Assembly: GCA_030424865.1 (NCBI GenBank)
Contig: JAUHVR010000014.1
Coordinates: 62,001-126,000 of the forward strand
Direction of reading: 5' to 3'
Length of the DNA: 64,000 bases
Source: Alphaproteobacteria bacterium
GTDB taxonomy: Bacteria > Pseudomonadota > Alphaproteobacteria > Rhodobacterales > Rhodobacteraceae
Below are positions 18,507-27,127 of the stretch, in pieces. The position numbers and the translations under genes are program-made. The notes below the pieces were generated by a model that was not told the origin of the DNA, did no database searches, and saw nothing but the letters and a program-made list of their open reading frames with translations. Every line of letters begins with the position of its first letter. Positions within the stretch are counted from its first letter, which is position 1.

Positions 18507-18904
18507 CACCCAAGACAATTCATCCCGACGGCTGGGCCCCGGCCTTGGGCTATGCAAACGGCATGTTGATGCCCGATGGCACCCTGCACATCGGGGGGCA
18601 GATCGGCTGGGACAAGGACAAGCAATTTGTTGACGGCGGGTTTGTGCCGCAGATGGAACAGGCCCTGTCCAACATCGCCGAGATCGTGCGCGCCGCAGGC
18701 GGTGACGTGACCGACATCGGGCGGCTGACCTGGTTCGTGAAGGACAAGGAAGAATACGTCGCCAAGCAACGCGAGGTCGGCCAGGCCTATCGCCGGGTCT
18801 TTGGAAAGCACTTCCCGGCCATGTCGATGCTGGTGATCAAGGATCTGATCGAAGATCAGGCCCTGGTCGAGATCGAAGCCACCGCATTCATTCCGCAGGA
18901 GTGA
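18503..18904 (+). CDS. RidA-family (YjgF/YER057c) protein, likely enamine hydrolase of the pathway
   Basis: A 133-aa RidA-fold protein; such proteins hydrolyse reactive enamines/imines to ketones and ammonia. The product of the monooxygenase/reductase is a CoA-bound enamine, so a RidA-like deaminase fits directly. The strand that carries the carboxylate-binding Arg in canonical RidA (PARSCVEV-like) here reads PAMSMLVIKDL, so the Arg appears to be Met. That would suit a substrate whose carboxyl is a thioester. ATGA overlap with the thioesterase gene. Confidence 0.85.
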   Translation: MTPKTIHPDGWAPALGYANGMLMPDGTLHIGGQIGWDKDKQFVDGGFVPQMEQALSNIAEIVRAAGGDVTDIGRLTWFVKDKEEYVAKQREVGQAYRRVFGKHFPAMSMLVIKDLIEDQALVEIEATAFIPQE

Positions 18905-18907
18905 CGG

Positions 18908-20110
18908 ATGGAGGCCTTTGTCTGCGCCGCGCTGCGCACCCCGATCGGTCGGTATGGCGGTACCCTGTCATCCGTCCGCGCCGATGATCTGGCCGCCCTG
19001 CCGATCCGGGCCCTGATCGACCGTCTTCCGCAGGTCGATTGGGCCCGCGTCGACGAGGTCGTGCTGGGCTGTGCCAATCAGGCGGGCGAAGACAACCGCA
19101 ATGTCGCGCGAATGGCGTCGCTGCTGGCGGGCTTGTCCGCTGATGTGCCGGGTGTGACGGTCAACCGGCTGTGCGCAAGCGGGATGGACGCAGTGGGACT
19201 TGCCGCCCGCAGCATCAAGGCGGGTGAGCAGGATCTGGTCATCGCCGGCGGTGTCGAAAGCATGAGCCGCGCGCCTTTCGTGATGCCCAAGGCCGGCACC
19301 GCTTTTTCGCGCGAGACTGCGGTTTACGACACCACCATCGGGTGGCGGTTCATCAATCCCGCCATGCAGGCGCAATACGGCACCGACTCGATGCCCGAGA
19401 CAGCCGACAACGTGGCCGAGGACTGGCAGGTGTCCCGCGCCGATCAGGATGCCTTTGCCCTATCCTCGCAACAGAAATGCGGTGCGGCGCAGGCGGCGGG
19501 ACGCTTTGTGGACGAAATCGTCCCGGTCGAGGTCCCGCAGCGCAAATCCGATCCAAGGATCGTCGATCAGGACGAACACCCCCGCCCCGGCACCAAGCCG
19601 GAACAGCTGGCGAAACTGCGCGGCATCAATGGCGCGGACAAGACAGTCACGGCGGGCAACGCTTCGGGTGTCAACGACGGGGCGGCGGCGTTGCTTCTGG
19701 CCTCGGCACAGGCCGTCGCAGATCAGAAGCTCACGCCGATGGCCCGCGTCGTCGCGATGGCCTCGGCCGGGGTTGCGCCCCGTGTCATGGGGATTGGACC
19801 GGTTCCGGCCATCCGCAAGGTCCTGGACCGCGCAGGTCTGAGCTTGTCCGATATGGACGTGATCGAACTGAACGAGGCGTTCGCCAGCCAGGCGCTTGCA
19901 TCCCTGCGTGATCTGGGGCTCGCGGACGACGACCCGAGGGTGAACCCCAACGGCGGCGCGATTGCGCTGGGTCACCCGCTGGGCATGACCGGCGCGCGGC
20001 TGGTGCTGACAGCCGCGCACGAGCTTCAGCGCAGCGGCAAACGCTATGCGCTGTGTTCGATGTGCGTCGGCGTGGGGCAAGGCACGGCGCTGATCCTTGA
20101 ACGCGCCTAG
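18908..20110 (+). CDS. Thiolase (beta-ketoadipyl-CoA thiolase-like acetyl-CoA acyltransferase)
   Basis: A 400-aa thiolase that cleaves a 3-oxoacyl-CoA with CoA to give acetyl-CoA. The nucleophilic Cys lies in [13 protein letters not shown] (about residue 91). The other catalytic residues are in [16 protein letters not shown] (His) and [10 protein letters not shown] (Cys). The length and the [16 protein letters not shown] region resemble PcaF/PaaJ-type enzymes acting on dicarboxyl-CoA esters. It closes the plus-strand operon. Its stop codon shares the palindrome CTAG at 20107-20110 with the stop of the convergent glucuronidase gene. Confidence 0.9.
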   Translation: MEAFVCAALRTPIGRYGGTLSSVRADDLAALPIRALIDRLPQVDWARVDEVVLGCANQAGEDNRNVARMASLLAGLSADVPGVTVNRLCASGMDAVGLAARSIKAGEQDLVIAGGVESMSRAPFVMPKAGTAFSRETAVYDTTIGWRFINPAMQAQYGTDSMPETADNVAEDWQVSRADQDAFALSSQQKCGAAQAAGRFVDEIVPVEVPQRKSDPRIVDQDEHPRPGTKPEQLAKLRGINGADKTVTAGNASGVNDGAAALLLASAQAVADQKLTPMARVVAMASAGVAPRVMGIGPVPAIRKVLDRAGLSLSDMDVIELNEAFASQALASLRDLGLADDDPRVNPNGGAIALGHPLGMTGARLVLTAAHELQRSGKRYALCSMCVGVGQGTALILERA

Positions 20111-21885
20111 CCCGCGCCTCGCAGCTCGGCATAGAAGTCGGCCAGGATCTGAAAGGCCGGTTTCTTCGTCTGCTTGTCCGCAGCGATCAGCCCTTTGCGG
20201 TTGAAGCCGCGCTGGAACACGCCCTGTCGACGCTCGACCCGGAAATCATATAAAATCCATGGACTTATGCCACGAATGTAATCCAATCGGCGCAAGACCT
20301 CGATCTGTTTTTCATAGACCTCGGCCTGATAGGCCAGGCTGAAGAGCCCGGTCTTGGGGCCATGGTCCGTGTGATCCCCATCCGCCCCGGTTTCCGAGAT
20401 CACCACCGGCCGGTCAGGCCGGGAATTCGCGCCGATCTGCACCAGATCTTCGAAGTTCTCTTCGTACCAGCCATAATATTCGTTGATCCCGATGACATCG
20501 ATGTGGTCGGACAAGCGGTCCTCGATGCGCAGGGTTTCATGGTTGATCAGACAGGCGGCGGCGGTCAGACGGGTCGGGTCCTCGGCCCGGGCCAGATCGG
20601 CAAGGCCTGTCATGAAATCCAGCCGCGCGTCGGTATCGGGGTTTTCATTGCCGACCGACCAGATGATCACGCTGGCGCGGTTGCGGTCGCGTCGGATCAA
20701 CTCGCGCAGCTGGTTTTCGGCATCCCGGCGGGTTGCGGGGTTATCGAAATCGATGGCCCAGTAGACCGGGATTTCGGCCCAGATCATAAAGCCCATTTCA
20801 TCGGCCAGTTTCGCGGCCATTTCGTGGTGCGGGTAATGTGCCAGCCGCAGGAAATTGCAGCCCAGCTCGCGGGCATGGTCAAACCGGCGGCGCAGATCGG
20901 CCTCTGAGGTGACCTTACCCAAGGCCTCGTCATCCTCGTGCACGCTGATGCCACGCAGGAAAAGCGGCGCGCTGTTCAACAGGATCTGCGTGCCGCGCCG
21001 CTCGATCCGGCGAAAACCGACCCGGTCACGGACCTCGTCCCTGCCAACCGAGGCGGTGACGTCGTAAAGCCGCGGCGTCTCGGGCGACCAGAGGTCCGGC
21101 GTGGCGGGCAGCACATCCTCGGCGAGGCCATCGCACACGGGGATCACCGCGTCGACACCCAACTCCGGCACCCTGAAGTGCGCCGTTTCCGCCGGGCCGT
21201 CCACGGCGATGCGGACCCGGATGCCGCCGTCATCCAGCGAAACCGACAGATCGCGGACCAGCGTCGCGGGGGTCTCGAACAGCTCGACCTCGCGGTAAAG
21301 GCCGCCATAGTTGAACCAATCGGTGTTCTGCATCGGCACCCGGTCACGGGTGCGGCGGTTGTTGACGCAAAGCATCAACCAGGCGTCATCGCCGGTCAGC
21401 GCCTCGGTCAGCTCGACGCAAAACGGCGTGCTGCCGCCATAGTGGTTGCCCAGGAACTGGCCGTTCAGAAAGACCTTGCAGTCGTATTGCGCCGCCCCGA
21501 CGCGCAGGAACAACCGGTTGCCGGGCGTCAGGTCATGGGTCAGCTTACGCGTGTACCAGGCCGAGCCCTCGAAGAAATACCAACGCTCTTTCTGCATCTG
21601 CCAGCACGACGGCACCGGGATCGTCTCACCGTCATAGGGATCGTAATCCCAGGGCTCGCCCCGTTCGCCCGGGGGCATCGGTGCCATGGCGTACCATTTC
21701 TGGCGCAGCCCGGTGTCCAGCAGATCGACGCAGAAGTTCCAATCCCCGTTCAGCGAAATCCCCTGTCGCCCACCAGTGAAAAGCATCGTGTCGGCGTTCA
21801 GGTTCTGCAGGTTGAACGGGCGGTCATAGTCCTCGTCATGCAGCGAAAACAGGGCGTTGGCGGCCAGATCAGAGCGTTCGAGCAT
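20107..21885 (-). CDS. Glycoside hydrolase family 2, probable beta-glucuronidase
   Basis: A 592-aa GH2 enzyme with the sugar-binding, Ig-like and TIM-barrel domains in the usual order. The acid/base Glu414 lies in IIWSVGNEN and the nucleophile Glu498 in VVISETGADG. The segment INEYYGWY and the late NRKG motif (Asn562, Lys564) match the features with which beta-glucuronidases hold the uronic carboxylate, which argues against beta-galactosidase. There is no signal peptide, so intact glucuronides would be imported first. It is the last gene of an 11-gene unit that begins with mannonate dehydratase, consistent with glucuronide use. The aglycone is unknown. Confidence 0.88.
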   Translation of the reverse strand: MLERSDLAANALFSLHDEDYDRPFNLQNLNADTMLFTGGRQGISLNGDWNFCVDLLDTGLRQKWYAMAPMPPGERGEPWDYDPYDGETIPVPSCWQMQKERWYFFEGSAWYTRKLTHDLTPGNRLFLRVGAAQYDCKVFLNGQFLGNHYGGSTPFCVELTEALTGDDAWLMLCVNNRRTRDRVPMQNTDWFNYGGLYREVELFETPATLVRDLSVSLDDGGIRVRIAVDGPAETAHFRVPELGVDAVIPVCDGLAEDVLPATPDLWSPETPRLYDVTASVGRDEVRDRVGFRRIERRGTQILLNSAPLFLRGISVHEDDEALGKVTSEADLRRRFDHARELGCNFLRLAHYPHHEMAAKLADEMGFMIWAEIPVYWAIDFDNPATRRDAENQLRELIRRDRNRASVIIWSVGNENPDTDARLDFMTGLADLARAEDPTRLTAAACLINHETLRIEDRLSDHIDVIGINEYYGWYEENFEDLVQIGANSRPDRPVVISETGADGDHTDHGPKTGLFSLAYQAEVYEKQIEVLRRLDYIRGISPWILYDFRVERRQGVFQRGFNRKGLIAADKQTKKPAFQILADFYAELRGAG

Positions 21886-21912
21886 CCGGGCTCCTTTGCG
21901 GGTCTTGAAACG

Positions 21913-22968
21913 TCAGGGGCGCAGCCCCTGCGCGATGGGCATGGTGCGGTCCAGGGGCAGCGAAACGGCATGCCCGCTTCGGTCCGAGTGATAGATGGCC
22001 GAGACCAGCTCGATTGCGGCGATCCCGTCGTGCAGTGTGACGGCCCTGTTGGGCTGACCGTCCAAAGCATTCGCCAGTTCGGCAAAAAGGCCCGCAAAGC
22101 CCTGGTGGCCGGGTTGGACATGGGCGATTGCCCCGTCCACCTCGGCCTGGCGCGCGGGGTCTCTGGCGGTGAATGTCCAGGCGTCCTCGCCTGGCGCATA
22201 GGGGTTTCGCGCGCTTTCCACCGTCATCTCCGAGAAGACAAAGCGCAGGCGCGAGGTGTCATCCGCTGCCCCCAATGTGATTGACGAAGTCGCCAAAGCG
22301 CCGTTTGTCAGCCGGAACGAGAGTGCCGCGCAGTCCTCGGTCTCGACCGGATTGGCGCGGGTGGTCAGCATGGCCGAAACCTGATCAATCGGACCAAACC
22401 ACTGGGTCAGCAGGTCATGCGCGTGGATCGCGTGGCTCAGCACCGCGCCGCCCAACTCGCGCTCCCATGTGCCACGCCAGGGGTTGGCGTAATACACGGC
22501 GTCCCGGTTCCAATGGGTTTCCAGCGTGGCGACCAGCGGCCTGCCCAAAAGACCCGCGTCCTGCAGGGCGCGCATCTGGTCAAAGGCGCGGCCAAAGCGG
22601 TATTGGAAAACCGGAAAGACCCGGTGGTCCGAGGCATCCTGAGCGGCGCGCAACTGGTCCGCCTCTGTCACAGAACCCGCGATGGGCTTTTCGACCACCA
22701 CATGTTTGCCCGCCTGAAGCGCCCGTATGGCGACGGGGGTGTGCATGGCCGGCGGCAGGCAGATGTCGACGATGTCGATATCCGGGTCCGCAAGAACAGC
22801 ATCCAGATCGTCAGTCACCGACGCACCGCAGGTTCGGGCAAGCTCTTGCGCCAGATCGAGGTTCAGATCGCAGATCGTCGCGATCTGGAAGTGCCCCGGC
22901 AAGGCGGCAAAGCCATCCAGGTGCTTTTGCCCGATCCCCGCCCCCAAAAGCGCAACGCGCCAGGTCAT
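21913..22968 (-). CDS. Gfo/Idh/MocA-family oxidoreductase (1)
   Basis: A 351-aa NAD(P)-dependent sugar oxidoreductase. The N-terminal Rossmann motif VALLGAGIGQKHLDG and the conserved HVVVEKPIAGS define the family. A C-terminal alpha/beta domain follows. It is the third of three paralogue-like genes in a row, and its ATG overlaps the stop of the preceding one. It may oxidise or reduce the sugar released from glucuronides, for example in place of a classical fructuronate reductase. Substrate unknown. Confidence 0.87.
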   Translation of the reverse strand: MTWRVALLGAGIGQKHLDGFAALPGHFQIATICDLNLDLAQELARTCGASVTDDLDAVLADPDIDIVDICLPPAMHTPVAIRALQAGKHVVVEKPIAGSVTEADQLRAAQDASDHRVFPVFQYRFGRAFDQMRALQDAGLLGRPLVATLETHWNRDAVYYANPWRGTWERELGGAVLSHAIHAHDLLTQWFGPIDQVSAMLTTRANPVETEDCAALSFRLTNGALATSSITLGAADDTSRLRFVFSEMTVESARNPYAPGEDAWTFTARDPARQAEVDGAIAHVQPGHQGFAGLFAELANALDGQPNRAVTLHDGIAAIELVSAIYHSDRSGHAVSLPLDRTMPIAQGLRP

Positions 22969-23981
22969 GCAAGCGCCCCAAGCCGCGTGGCCTGGGCCTG
23001 CGCCTGCAGAGCCAGTTCCGTGGCCTTGAAGCAATGGGCCTGCGTCATGGCGGTTTCGGTCCGGTTTCGCACGTCAGCAATCAACCGATCGAAATAGGGC
23101 AGCGGCGCGTCCGAGGCGTCGATGTATTCGCAGCGTTCGCCATTCACCAGATAGAGGTGATCGGTGCCGTCGCGCCCGGCCACGTCGACGTATTTGCGCA
23201 ACTCGATATAGCCCTCGGTCCCCAGAATGGTCAGCCGCCCGTCGCCCCAATTGGGCAGCGCATCGGGTGTGTACCAGTCGACACGGATGTAGCCCTGCGC
23301 TTTGTCCGAACGCAGCAGGATTTCGCCAAAGTCCTGCAGGCCGGGGTCGGCCGGATTGGCGAAATTGCCGACCGAAGAAGAGACAACCTGCGCCTCGGTC
23401 GAGCCCGTCAGGAACAGGAACTGATCCACCTGGTGTGAGGCGATGTCGGTCAGGATGCCGCCGTAAGACGTTTCGTCAAAGAACCAGTCCGGCCGCGTCG
23501 GGCGGTTCAGGCGGTGTGGTCCCAGACCCACCGTCTGGACAACCTGCCCGATGGCACCTTCGGCCAGCAGTTCGGTGGCGCGGGTCATGGCCGGAACCTC
23601 GAACCGTTCAGAGAAATCGATGGACCAGATCCGCCCTGTTTCCGCCACGCAGGCGCGCAGGGCAGCCAGTTGATCCAGCGTCGTGCAGCCGGGTTTGTCG
23701 GTCATGACATCCTTGCCGGCCCGCATTGCCTTGATGGCCAGTTCCGCGCGGTCCACGGGAACCGCAGCCATGAGGATCATATCGATCTCGGGATCGTCCA
23801 ACAGAACCTGATAATCCGCGACACGTGGCACATCCGGGAACCGTTTCACAAAACCTTCGACCGTTTGCGGTTCACCCTCGGTCCACCAACCTTTGCAGGT
23901 GCATCCCCGCGCCCTCATCTTTTCCATCTGGCCATAGATATGCCGGTGATCCACGCCGATCACGCCAAGTGTCAATGTCAT
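22965..23981 (-). CDS. Gfo/Idh/MocA-family oxidoreductase (2)
   Basis: A 338-aa oxidoreductase. It has LGVIGVDHRHIYGQM at the N-terminus (a variant nucleotide-binding loop) and KDVMTDKPGCTTLDQL where the family has EKP, a D-K-P variant. The long frame upstream is read through the neighbouring gene. The ATG at 23981 overlaps the stop of the upstream gene (ATGA), which fixes the start. It is one of three family members in the glucuronide operon, and the divergence of its motifs from the other two suggests a different substrate. Confidence 0.87.
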   Translation of the reverse strand: MTLTLGVIGVDHRHIYGQMEKMRARGCTCKGWWTEGEPQTVEGFVKRFPDVPRVADYQVLLDDPEIDMILMAAVPVDRAELAIKAMRAGKDVMTDKPGCTTLDQLAALRACVAETGRIWSIDFSERFEVPAMTRATELLAEGAIGQVVQTVGLGPHRLNRPTRPDWFFDETSYGGILTDIASHQVDQFLFLTGSTEAQVVSSSVGNFANPADPGLQDFGEILLRSDKAQGYIRVDWYTPDALPNWGDGRLTILGTEGYIELRKYVDVAGRDGTDHLYLVNGERCEYIDASDAPLPYFDRLIADVRNRTETAMTQAHCFKATELALQAQAQATRLGALA

Positions 23982-25012
23982 GGTGCGGTCTCCACTTCCA
24001 CACGGGTTCCGGATTTGGACGAGGCCTCCAGCGCAGAGATCAGCCGATGCACATCCAGCGCCATGGCGCCCGTCACACGCGGTGCGCGCCCGGTTTGCAC
24101 GGCTTCGGCGAAGTCGGCGATCAGGGACTGGTGCCAATCGAAGGGAAAGGCCATCGGGTCGGACCCGCCGCCCGTGCCCGCGGTTTCGCCAAAGGTCTCG
24201 ACCCGCCCGTCTCGCCAATGCACGGTCAACACGCCGCTTTGCAGGGTGGCCGAGGCCTTGTCGCAGTCGAACCGCAGGGCTTCGGCCTCGCCCGGGAAAC
24301 TGGCGGTCGAGGCAAAAAGCGCGCCGACCGCGCCGCTGGCGAACTGCATGGCGCCTGCGACGACATCCTCGGATTCCATCTGGTGAAACGGCGTCGTGGC
24401 GCAGATCGCCTGGACCGAGGTGACCGGCCCCGTAACCGACAACATCAGATCCAGCGTATGGATCGCCTGACTGATCAGAACGCCACCGCCGTCGCGGGCA
24501 TAGCTGCCGCGCCCGGGTTCGTCGTAATAGGCCTGATCCCGCCACCAGGGCACCTCGGCCCGGACGACGCGGATCTGGCCCAAAGCGCCCGCTGCCAGCA
24601 GGTCGGTCAGTTTTTCAGAAGCCGCCCGAAACCGGTGCTGAAAGACGACGCCAAGGTGGACCCCGGCTTGGTCACAGGTCGCGACGATGGCTTTCGCAGC
24701 CGCCGTGGTCCGTTCCAAGGGTTTCTCGGACAGAACGTGTTTTCCCGCAGCGGAAAAGCGCGCGACAATGTCCTGCCGCGCGTTGGGCGGAGTGATCAGC
24801 AGCACGGCCTGCACACGCGGGTCTTCGGCCAGGGCTGCAAGGTCATCGGTCACGGGAAACCCATAGGTCTGCGCAAAGGCCACGCGCGAGGACTCGGACC
24901 GCGCATAGGCGCCGATCACATCGATCCGGTCGCCAAGCGCCTGCAACGCCAGCGCATGCGGTTTGGCCGCCATGCCAAGCCCCACAACCGCCAGTCCGAG
25001 CTTTTGGGTCAC
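23978..25012 (-). CDS. Gfo/Idh/MocA-family oxidoreductase (3)
   Basis: A 344-aa oxidoreductase with the Rossmann motif LAVVGLGMAAKPHALAL, the family motif HVLSEKPLERT (EKP), and a C-terminal sheet domain. It starts at a GTG that overlaps the TGA of the ATPase gene (GTGA), a sign of translational coupling. It is the first of the three family members transcribed. In sugar operons with ABC importers such enzymes act on the imported sugar at C1 or C3; which applies here cannot be told. Confidence 0.88.
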   Translation of the reverse strand: MTQKLGLAVVGLGMAAKPHALALQALGDRIDVIGAYARSESSRVAFAQTYGFPVTDDLAALAEDPRVQAVLLITPPNARQDIVARFSAAGKHVLSEKPLERTTAAAKAIVATCDQAGVHLGVVFQHRFRAASEKLTDLLAAGALGQIRVVRAEVPWWRDQAYYDEPGRGSYARDGGGVLISQAIHTLDLMLSVTGPVTSVQAICATTPFHQMESEDVVAGAMQFASGAVGALFASTASFPGEAEALRFDCDKASATLQSGVLTVHWRDGRVETFGETAGTGGGSDPMAFPFDWHQSLIADFAEAVQTGRAPRVTGAMALDVHRLISALEASSKSGTRVEVETAP

Positions 25013-26100
25013 GCGCCCACCCCATTGGCCAGCGTCTGGCCTTGCGCATCAAAGATGTGCAGCTGCGCGCGGTCGATGACGAGGGCCACGTCCTGCCCTG
25101 CCTGAACGGCCAATTGCCCGGGACGGTGGATGGTGATCTGCGGCAGGCCCTCGGTGTCGCAATACAGATAGGTCTCACCACCCAGCTGTTCGGTCTGCGT
25201 GACCTTGGCGGTCATGTCTGCGGTGGCACCTTCGGGCGCCATGTCCAGATGTTCGGGCCGGATGCCGAACGAGCAGCTGTCCCCCGGCTCAAGGTCTGCG
25301 ACAGCCGGGATCGAAATGCCAAACCCACCTGCGCGCAGGATCAGGCCGCCCTCGCCCGCCTCGACCTTTGCCTCGATGATGTTCATCCGGGGCGACCCAA
25401 TAAAGCCCGCAACAAAGGCGTTCCGGGGTTTGTTGTACAGGTCCAGCGGCGTGCCCGCCTGCTTGATCTCTCCGGCCTGCAGGACAACGATCTTGTCGGC
25501 CAGCGTCATCGCCTCGACCTGATCGTGGGTCACATAGATCATCGTGCCGCCAATATCGGCGTGCAGCGCCGCCAGTTCCTTGCGCATGGCAACGCGCAGC
25601 TCGGCATCAAGGTTCGACAGCGGTTCATCAAAGAGAAAGGCCTTGGGGTCCCGCACAATCGCCCGCCCAATAGCAACGCGTTGCCGCTGCCCCCCCGACA
25701 GCGCCTTGGGGCGGCGTTGCAGATAGGGTTCCAGCTGCAGCATCCGCGCGGCTTCAGTCACGCGCTTGTCGATCTCGGCGCGGGGCATCTTGGAGTTTTC
25801 CAGCCCGAACGCCATGTTCTTGTAGACCGACATATGCGGATAAAGCGCATAGCTTTGAAAGACCATCGCCAGCCCCCGTTCCGAGGCCGGGATGGTGTTG
25901 ACCACGGTGCCGTCAATCTCGACGTCGCCGCTGGTCACGTCCTCGAGCCCCGCGATGATGCGCAACAAAGTGGACTTGCCGCAGCCCGAGGGGCCGACGA
26001 AGACACAGAACTCGCCAGAGTTCACCTCGAGGTCAATGCCGTGGATCACTTCGACGGAGCCATAGGCTTTCTTGACCTGTTTCAAGCGGATGTCGGTCAT
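25009..26100 (-). CDS. Sugar ABC transporter ATP-binding protein (UgpC/MalK type)
   Basis: A 363-aa ATPase powering uptake through the two permeases encoded upstream. Walker A is GPSGCGKST (about 37-45), the signature is LSGGQRQRVAIGRA, Walker B is AFLFDEPLSNLDA, and the switch His lies in YVTHDQVEAMTLADK. A C-terminal TOBE/MalK regulatory domain follows (about 240-363). It is separated from the permease genes by a 2-hydroxyacid dehydrogenase gene, an unusual insertion inside an importer operon. Confidence 0.94.
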   Translation of the reverse strand: MTDIRLKQVKKAYGSVEVIHGIDLEVNSGEFCVFVGPSGCGKSTLLRIIAGLEDVTSGDVEIDGTVVNTIPASERGLAMVFQSYALYPHMSVYKNMAFGLENSKMPRAEIDKRVTEAARMLQLEPYLQRRPKALSGGQRQRVAIGRAIVRDPKAFLFDEPLSNLDAELRVAMRKELAALHADIGGTMIYVTHDQVEAMTLADKIVVLQAGEIKQAGTPLDLYNKPRNAFVAGFIGSPRMNIIEAKVEAGEGGLILRAGGFGISIPAVADLEPGDSCSFGIRPEHLDMAPEGATADMTAKVTQTEQLGGETYLYCDTEGLPQITIHRPGQLAVQAGQDVALVIDRAQLHIFDAQGQTLANGVGA

Positions 26101-26116
26101 GTCCGGTCTTTCCTAG

Positions 26117-27127
26117 TCATCGGCTGCGCATGGCGGCGGCCTGTTTCGGGTCGGCGCGCTGCATGCGAAGCGGTGGGTGGCCTTTGAGGATCTGGCCGAT
26201 ATCGTCGAGCATCGCCTCGCGCATGCGGGCGTAAGAGGCGTTCAGACCACCGGCAAGGTGGGCCGAGAACAAAACGTTGGGCGTGTCGCGCCAGGGGCTG
26301 TCGGCAGGCGCGGGTTCTTCGGGGTAGACATCCACGACGGCGCGGAAGGCACCGCTGGCGGCCAGTGACAGGAAGGCGTCGAAATCGACGATCTCGGCCC
26401 GCGAGGCCAGGACGACGGTGGCGTCGTCGCGGATGGTCGAAAGCTTGTCGTGGCCAAGGAACCCTTCGTTTTCAGACGTCACGCCCGCCAGCAGAAACAG
26501 CACATCCGATTGCGCCAGCGCGGTCGCCAGATCGACCGGGATCACGCCCTGTGCGGCAAGGTATCCATCCGACAGCCAGGGATCATGCACCATCAGGCGC
26601 ACGCCAAAGGGCTGCAGCAAGGGCGCAAGCGCGCGGCCCAGGTTGCCAAAGCCGATCAGGGCGACCTCGGCACCATAGAGCGATTTCGCGCGCCCGTTTC
26701 CGCCAATGCCATAGGCCTCTGTCCCCATGCGGAATTTTTCGTCGGCATCGCCCAACCCCCGCAGCGCGATGATCGCCTGTCCGAGGCAGTATTCGGCCAC
26801 AGCAGGCGCCATGCAGGGCGCGGCGGACAGCACATGGATGCCCCGCGCCTGTGCTTCGGCGTAGTCGATGTTGGGCTCCCAGTTGGCCTTGACGTTCAGG
26901 ATCGCCTTCAGGTTTGGCGCAGCGTCCAGCCGGGCCTTGTCCATCGCGGTCTGGCCCACCAGCACCGTCATCCGATCAAGATGCGCCTCGACCAGGTCAT
27001 CCGGCGCGCGGCTGCCCCAGTGGGCGACGACGTCGCCCATCTCGGCCAAGGCCGCTGCGCAATCGGGCGTATAGACCATCATCTCGTTCCGGGGGAACGG
27101 GTCCATAAAGATCAGCGGACGGCTCAT
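26117..27127 (-). CDS. D-isomer-specific 2-hydroxyacid dehydrogenase family protein
   Basis: A 336-aa NAD(P)-dependent enzyme interconverting 2-hydroxy and 2-oxo acids. The nucleotide-binding segment is VALIGFGNLGRALAPLLQPF; likely catalytic residues are Arg in LASRAEIVD, Glu in the following helix region, and His in VLFSAHLAGG. The ATG at 27127 overlaps the permease stop (ATGA), excluding the longer upstream frame. Located inside the transporter operon, it might act on a uronate-derived hydroxy acid. Substrate unknown. Confidence 0.87.
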   Translation of the reverse strand: MSRPLIFMDPFPRNEMMVYTPDCAAALAEMGDVVAHWGSRAPDDLVEAHLDRMTVLVGQTAMDKARLDAAPNLKAILNVKANWEPNIDYAEAQARGIHVLSAAPCMAPAVAEYCLGQAIIALRGLGDADEKFRMGTEAYGIGGNGRAKSLYGAEVALIGFGNLGRALAPLLQPFGVRLMVHDPWLSDGYLAAQGVIPVDLATALAQSDVLFLLAGVTSENEGFLGHDKLSTIRDDATVVLASRAEIVDFDAFLSLAASGAFRAVVDVYPEEPAPADSPWRDTPNVLFSAHLAGGLNASYARMREAMLDDIGQILKGHPPLRMQRADPKQAAAMRSR

